A DNA stretch of 64,000 nucleotides from Brenneria corticis. Lineage in GTDB: Bacteria > Pseudomonadota > Gammaproteobacteria > Enterobacterales > Enterobacteriaceae. Location: the NCBI RefSeq assembly GCF_003115855.1, contig NZ_KZ819093.1:10019-74018 (forward strand). The letters are read 5' to 3'. The notes under the pieces are model-generated. The model worked only from the letters and a program-made list of their open reading frames with translations. It made no database searches and had not been told where the DNA came from. Positions within the stretch are counted from its first letter, which is position 1. Every line of letters begins with the position of its first letter. A program made the translations under genes and the position numbers. Of the stretch, positions 60,254 to 64,000 are shown in pieces.

Positions 60254-61141
60254 ATGCATTCACGCTTTGATAACGCCCTGCAACAGCTGCCATCCCGTTT
60301 GCAATCCGCCCTGGAGCCCATTCTGCACCGGCAGGATTTTGCCGCCATGCTGACCGCGGATGAAGTGGCCGGGCTGGCCGACGCCGGCCGGCTGGATACC
60401 AATGCGCTGGCCTTTGCCCTGTTGCCGCTGGCCGCCGCCTGCGCGCTGGCCCCGCACTCTCATTTTCAGGTGGGCGCCATCGCCCATGGCGTGAGCGGCA
60501 ATTTTTATTTCGGCGCCAATATGGAGTTCAGCGGAACGCCGCTTCAGCAAACGGTACACGCGGAACAAAGCGCGATTAGCCACGCCTGGTCGCGCAATGA
60601 GCCGGCGTTGGCGGCGATAACGGTGAACTACACGCCGTGCGGCCACTGCCGGCAGTTTATGAATGAGCTTAACGCCGCGTCCACGCTGCGTATTCAGCTG
60701 CCGGGCCGTCAGCCCGCCCTGCTCGGCCATTATCTGCCGGACGCCTTCGGCCCCGGCGATCTGAACATCAGCACCCGGTTGATGGATGAGATCGACCATG
60801 CCTGCATGCTGGAGCATCAGGACGCGCTGGTCCTTGCCGCGCTGGACGCCGCCAACCGCAGCCACGCGCCATACACTCAGGCGATAAGCGGCGTGGCGCT
60901 GGAAACGCACGGCGGCGCCATCTATGCCGGGCGCTACGCGGAAAATGCGGCGTTCAACCCCAGCCTGCCCCCTCTGCAGGCGGCGCTTAACCTGATGAAT
61001 CTGGCGGGCGAGCGGCATACGGCGATACGACGGGCCGCCGTGGTCGAACGCCGCGACGCCGCCATCAGCCAATGGGAATCGTCCGCGGCGTTGCTGAACA
61101 AACTGGGCTGTAAAAATGTTACCCGACATTTCGTGCAGTGA
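60254..61141 (+). CDS. cdd: Cytidine deaminase Cdd
   Basis: A 295-residue zinc enzyme that deaminates cytidine and deoxycytidine in pyrimidine salvage. The zinc and catalytic motifs are HAEQSAISHA (His and Glu, about residues 102-111) and YTPCGHCRQF (two Cys, about 126-135). The second, non-catalytic half repeats the fold (YAENAAFNPSLPPLQ), as in the dimeric enterobacterial enzyme. The ATG at 60254 matches E. coli; the frame runs 19 codons further up. Confidence 0.97.
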   Translation: MHSRFDNALQQLPSRLQSALEPILHRQDFAAMLTADEVAGLADAGRLDTNALAFALLPLAAACALAPHSHFQVGAIAHGVSGNFYFGANMEFSGTPLQQTVHAEQSAISHAWSRNEPALAAITVNYTPCGHCRQFMNELNAASTLRIQLPGRQPALLGHYLPDAFGPGDLNISTRLMDEIDHACMLEHQDALVLAALDAANRSHAPYTQAISGVALETHGGAIYAGRYAENAAFNPSLPPLQAALNLMNLAGERHTAIRRAAVVERRDAAISQWESSAALLNKLGCKNVTRHFVQ

Positions 61142-61322
61142 CGGCGCGCATTAAATGAACTAGTTGAATCGATACAGCTTTTTTTATCCGCCGATGCAAG
61201 CCATCTGTAACTATTTTAATTAACATTTTCTGTACATATTTTGTGGGTAATTTAAGATCCGGGCCACAGCGTTTTTATTATTCACCCGAATTCGTTTCTG
61301 TTACCCGAAGAGTAAAAAAGTC

Positions 61323-63020
61323 ATGGAATTAGAATACGAAAGTAAACGTCCTCTCTACATCCCCTATGCTGGTCCAATACTTCTTGAATTTCCCCTACTG
61401 AATAAGGGCAGCGCTTTTACAGAAGAAGAACGCGCCGACTTTAATCTGTATGGTTTATTACCGGAAGCCGTCGAAACTATCGAAGAACAGGCCGAACGAG
61501 CCTGGCGTCAATATCAGGAGTTTAAAAACGATATAGAAAAGCACGTATACCTGCGCAATATCCAGGATACCAACGAAACGCTGTTCTATCGTTTGCTGGA
61601 CGCCCACCTCAGCGAGATGATGCCCATCATCTATACGCCGACCGTCGGCGAAGCCTGCGAGCACTTCTCTGATATCTACCGCCGGGCGCGCGGCCTGTTT
61701 ATCGCCTACCCCAACCGCGCGCATATCGACGATATGCTGCAAAACGCCACCAAGCAGAATGTGAAGGTTATCGTGGTTACCGATGGCGAACGTATTCTGG
61801 GCCTGGGCGACCAGGGCATCGGCGGTATGGGCATTCCCATCGGTAAACTCTCGCTGTACACCGCCTGCGGCGGCATCAGCCCGGCGTATACCTTGCCGGT
61901 GGTGCTGGATGTCGGCACCAATAACCCGCAGCGTCTGAACGATCCGCTCTATATGGGCTGGCGTCACCCGCGTATTACCGATGACGAATACTACGATTTT
62001 GTGGATGAATTCATTCAGGCGGTTAAACGCCGCTGGCCGAACGTGCTGCTGCAGTTCGAAGATTTCGCCCAGAAAAACGCCACGCCGCTGCTGAATCGCT
62101 ATCGCGACGAGATTTGCAGCTTCAATGACGACATTCAGGGCACCGCGGCCGTTACCCTCGGCAGCCTGATTGCCGCCAGCCGGGCGGCGGGCAGCCAACT
62201 GCGCGACCAGACCGTGGTGTTCCTCGGCGCCGGCTCCGCCGGATGCGGCATCGCGGAACAAATCATCGCCCAGATGAAGTCTGAAGGTTTGAGCGAAGAT
62301 GAAGCCCGCGCCAGGGTATTTATGGTTGACCGCTTCGGCCTGCTGACCGATAAGCTGCCGAACCTGCTCGACTTCCAGAGCAAGCTGGTGCAGAAAAGCG
62401 AGCTGCTGACCCGCTGGGACGTCGCCAGCGACGCGATCTCCCTGCTGGAAGTGGTGCGCAACGCCAAACCGACCGTGATGATCGGCGTTTCCGGTCAGCC
62501 CGGCCTGTTTACCGAAGAAATCATCCGTGAGATGCACAGACACTGCGAACGCCCCATCGTGATGCCGTTGTCCAACCCGACGTCGCGCGTGGAAGCCCGC
62601 CCGGAAGACATTATCCGCTGGACGGACGGCGCCGCGCTGGTCGCCACCGGCAGCCCGTTCGCGCCGGTTCACTATCAGGATAAGGTTTACCCCATCGCCC
62701 AGTGCAATAACTCCTTTATCTTCCCGGGGATTGGCTTAGGGGCGCTGGCATCGGGCGCGACCCGCATTACCGACGTCATGCTGATGGCGGCCAGCCGCAC
62801 CCTGGCGGACTGCTCTCCGCTGGCGAACCACGGCGAAGGCGCGCTGCTGCCGGATATCGCGGATATTCAGGAAGTATCGAAACGCATTGCGCTGGAAGTG
62901 GGTAAAGCGGCGCAGTTGCAGGGCGTGGCGGTGGTGACCTCCGGCGATGCGCTGGCAAAATCCATTGCCGACAACTTCTGGCAACCGCAGTACCGCAGCT
63001 ACAAACGCACCTCGTTCTAA
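61323..63020 (+). CDS. maeA: NAD-dependent malic enzyme MaeA
   Basis: A 565-residue oxidative decarboxylase that turns malate into pyruvate and CO2 with NAD. Typical segments are MMPIIYTPTVGEACEHFS, GERILGLGDQGIGGMGIPIGKL with the catalytic region, VLLQFEDFAQKNA, FNDDIQGTAAVTLGSL with metal ligands, and the NAD site VVFLGAGSAGCGIAEQI. Length equals E. coli MaeA (SfcA, 565). It is a single-gene transcript with a strong hairpin 24 bases after the stop. Confidence 0.97.
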   Translation: MELEYESKRPLYIPYAGPILLEFPLLNKGSAFTEEERADFNLYGLLPEAVETIEEQAERAWRQYQEFKNDIEKHVYLRNIQDTNETLFYRLLDAHLSEMMPIIYTPTVGEACEHFSDIYRRARGLFIAYPNRAHIDDMLQNATKQNVKVIVVTDGERILGLGDQGIGGMGIPIGKLSLYTACGGISPAYTLPVVLDVGTNNPQRLNDPLYMGWRHPRITDDEYYDFVDEFIQAVKRRWPNVLLQFEDFAQKNATPLLNRYRDEICSFNDDIQGTAAVTLGSLIAASRAAGSQLRDQTVVFLGAGSAGCGIAEQIIAQMKSEGLSEDEARARVFMVDRFGLLTDKLPNLLDFQSKLVQKSELLTRWDVASDAISLLEVVRNAKPTVMIGVSGQPGLFTEEIIREMHRHCERPIVMPLSNPTSRVEARPEDIIRWTDGAALVATGSPFAPVHYQDKVYPIAQCNNSFIFPGIGLGALASGATRITDVMLMAASRTLADCSPLANHGEGALLPDIADIQEVSKRIALEVGKAAQLQGVAVVTSGDALAKSIADNFWQPQYRSYKRTSF

Positions 63021-63043
63021 TCTCCTCGTTATTTTCGACCGAA

Positions 63044-63065
63044 GAGCGCGGCTTAGGCCGCGCTC
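63044..63065 (+). terminator. Terminator hairpin after maeA
   Basis: GAGCGCGGC-TTAG-GCCGCGCTC, a perfect 9-bp GC stem with a four-base loop, followed by TCAAA. The same core (AGCGCGGCTTAGGCCGCGCT) occurs again at 63255-63274. Confidence 0.7.
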
Positions 63066-63130
63066 TCAAACCGATGACAAAGTACAATTTCGTATCATAA
63101 TTTCCAAATTCGTCACTCAGCGCCCTTTTC

Positions 63131-63215
63131 CGTCGTCCCTGCGGTAGTCGGCAGGGATCTGCATTTGATGGCGACTCAGTGCAGGAGATTCCCGCCTGCG
63201 CGGGAATGACGCAGG
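63131..63215. repeat. REP-like palindromic repeat
   Basis: Contains TCCCTGC-GGTAGTCG-GCAGGGA and ATTCCCGC-CTGC-GCGGGAAT hairpins and ends in TGACG. It resembles the cluster at 50436-50580 (shared GGTAGTCGGCAGGGATCT-like block). It is framed by the two copies of the AGCGCGGC hairpin. Confidence 0.7.
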
Positions 63216-63254
63216 GTGGGAACGACTGTAGTGATGAGGTTTGTCAGCAACCTC

Positions 63255-63274
63255 AGCGCGGCTTAGGCCGCGCT
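63255..63274. terminator. Second copy of the AGCGCGGC hairpin
   Basis: AGCGCGGC-TTAG-GCCGCGCT, same core as the hairpin after maeA. It lies 17 bases beyond the stop of the minus-strand ABC ATPase gene at 63291 and may serve as its terminator, although no T-tract follows on that strand. Confidence 0.55.
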
Positions 63275-63290
63275 CTGCCTCCCTATTCCT

Positions 63291-64000
63291 TTACCCCGCC
63301 GCCGCCGCTTCGGGCCGCACGGCATCCGGCGCCATCGCCGCCAGCACTTCACGCCGCAGATCGGTAAACGCATAGCTGGCGCGGTCGCGGGGCGTCGGCA
63401 GCGTCACCTCCACCACCTTGGCTATCTGCCCCGGATGCGACTGCAGCACCACCACGCGGTGGCTCAAATAGAGCGCTTCCTCAATGTCGTGGGTCACCAG
63501 GATCATACTGGTGCGCTCGTGCTGCCAGATATGCAGCAGTTCATCCTGCAGCCGGATGCGCGTCAGCGCATCCAGCGCCCCCAGCGGTTCGTCCAGCAGC
63601 AGCACTTCCGGACGCGCCACCAGCCCGCGGGCAATGGCGGCTCGCTGCGCCATACCGCCGGAAAGCTGGTGGGGAAAGGCCTGCTCGTAGCCCGTCAGCC
63701 CGACCAGTTCAATATGTTCGCGCACCGCGTCGCGTTTGCGCGCCGCCGGCCAGGAGACGTTTTCCACCGCCAGCGCGATATTCTCCTCCAGCGTCAGCCA
63801 CGGCAGCAGACGGTGGTCCTGAAACACGATGCCGCGCTCCGGGCCGGGACCGCTAATGCGCCGCGTACCCAGGGTAATCTCGCCCTGGTAGTCCTGATCC
63901 AGTCCGACAATCAGGCGCAGCAGAGTACTCTTGCCGCAGCCGCTCGGCCCGACGATGCTGACGAATTCGCCCGGCTCCACCGTTAAATCGATGCCGCGCA
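63291..64000 (-). CDS. ABC importer ATPase, sulfonate/taurine type (N-terminus cut by window end)
   Basis: An SsuB/TauB-group ATPase; 236 codons are visible and the frame runs open through base 64000 (reading RGIDLTVEPGEFVSIVG), so the true start lies outside. Walker A GPSGCGKST, the Q-loop IVFQDHRLLPWLTL, the signature LSGGMAQRAAIA and Walker B LLLDEPLGALD are canonical. It is similar in type to the ATPase at 44032-44808 but clearly a different gene. Partner permease and binding-protein genes should lie beyond the window. The substrate group (sulfonate, taurine or another) cannot be set. Confidence 0.9.
   Translation of the reverse strand, partial: RGIDLTVEPGEFVSIVGPSGCGKSTLLRLIVGLDQDYQGEITLGTRRISGPGPERGIVFQDHRLLPWLTLEENIALAVENVSWPAARKRDAVREHIELVGLTGYEQAFPHQLSGGMAQRAAIARGLVARPEVLLLDEPLGALDALTRIRLQDELLHIWQHERTSMILVTHDIEEALYLSHRVVVLQSHPGQIAKVVEVTLPTPRDRASYAFTDLRREVLAAMAPDAVRPEAAAAG

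Noticed and set aside
61458..62672. 404-codon open frame antisense to maeA
   Set aside because: Lies entirely inside maeA, which is full length and conserved; no start signal or known domain.
63291..64000. Complete ABC ATPase starting at the GTG at 63980
   Set aside because: The frame continues open to the window edge and the codons before the GTG (RGIDLTV) match the usual N-terminal strand, so the gene is cut and not complete.

Overview
This window is a 64 kb piece of chromosome from a gammaproteobacterium of the order Enterobacterales. Protein-level resemblance to E. coli is high for clsB, dinG, idi, bglX, pbpG, dusC, rhlE, the ybh exporter, moaABCDE, uvrB, bioBFCD/bioA, yohJK, cdd and maeA. 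Several traits point to a plant-associated soft-rot type lineage (Brenneria/Dickeya/Pectobacterium-like; genus is inference): a LuxR solo of the plant-responsive subfamily beside a proline iminopeptidase, a class IV adenylate cyclase like that of Yersinia, and a full-length ERIC element. No phage, transposase, rRNA, tRNA or CRISPR array was seen. Relative to E. coli, genes known from two separate map regions (the bio/moa/uvrB/dinG/rhlE region and the bglX/yohO/pbpG/dusC/yohJK/cdd region) are interleaved here, with accessory islands between them.

Layout. 1-3.5 kb: clsB (cut by the window start), ybhP and dinG on the minus strand. 3.6-5.4 kb: an AraC regulator, a LysE-type exporter and a tiny YohO-like membrane protein. 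5.4-12.7 kb: idi, bglX, a glutathione S-transferase, pbpG, an unknown membrane protein, and a LysE exporter divergent from a LysR regulator. 12.7-20.2 kb is the most striking region: a five-gene peptide-type ABC importer preceded by a 73-codon small ORF (minus strand), divergent from a LuxR solo and a proline iminopeptidase (plus strand). The promoters of the importer operon and of the peptidase share a 23-bp element. 20.2-23.8 kb: a split periplasmic reductase, with a small FMN-binding protein and two tandem fumarate-reductase-like flavoproteins. 24.1-31.6 kb: class IV adenylate cyclase, an unknown protein with mmuM, dusC, queH, an AraC regulator, an EamA transporter and rhlE. 31.9-37.7 kb: cecR-ybhG-ybhF-ybhS-ybhR efflux operon, with a consensus CRP site and a palindrome in front. 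37.8-43.1 kb: a frameshifted antitoxin remnant, ybhL, an ERIC element, moaABCDE behind a molybdenum-cofactor riboswitch, and ybhK.

43.3-50.4 kb is a second accessory island: a GntR regulator followed by seven tightly packed genes (ABC importer, zinc-free alcohol-dehydrogenase-like reductase, hotdog thioesterase, VOC protein, acyl-CoA ligase). It looks like uptake and CoA-dependent breakdown of an unknown carboxylate. 50.6-58.8 kb: a VOC protein, uvrB with a LexA box and distant DnaA boxes, and the divergent biotin operons around a BirA-type operator. 58.9-63.0 kb: yohJK behind a CRP-like site, cdd and maeA. The window ends in repeats and in an ABC ATPase of the sulfonate/taurine type that runs off the edge.

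All calls come from reading the sequence and from remembered family features. No database search or structure prediction was run.
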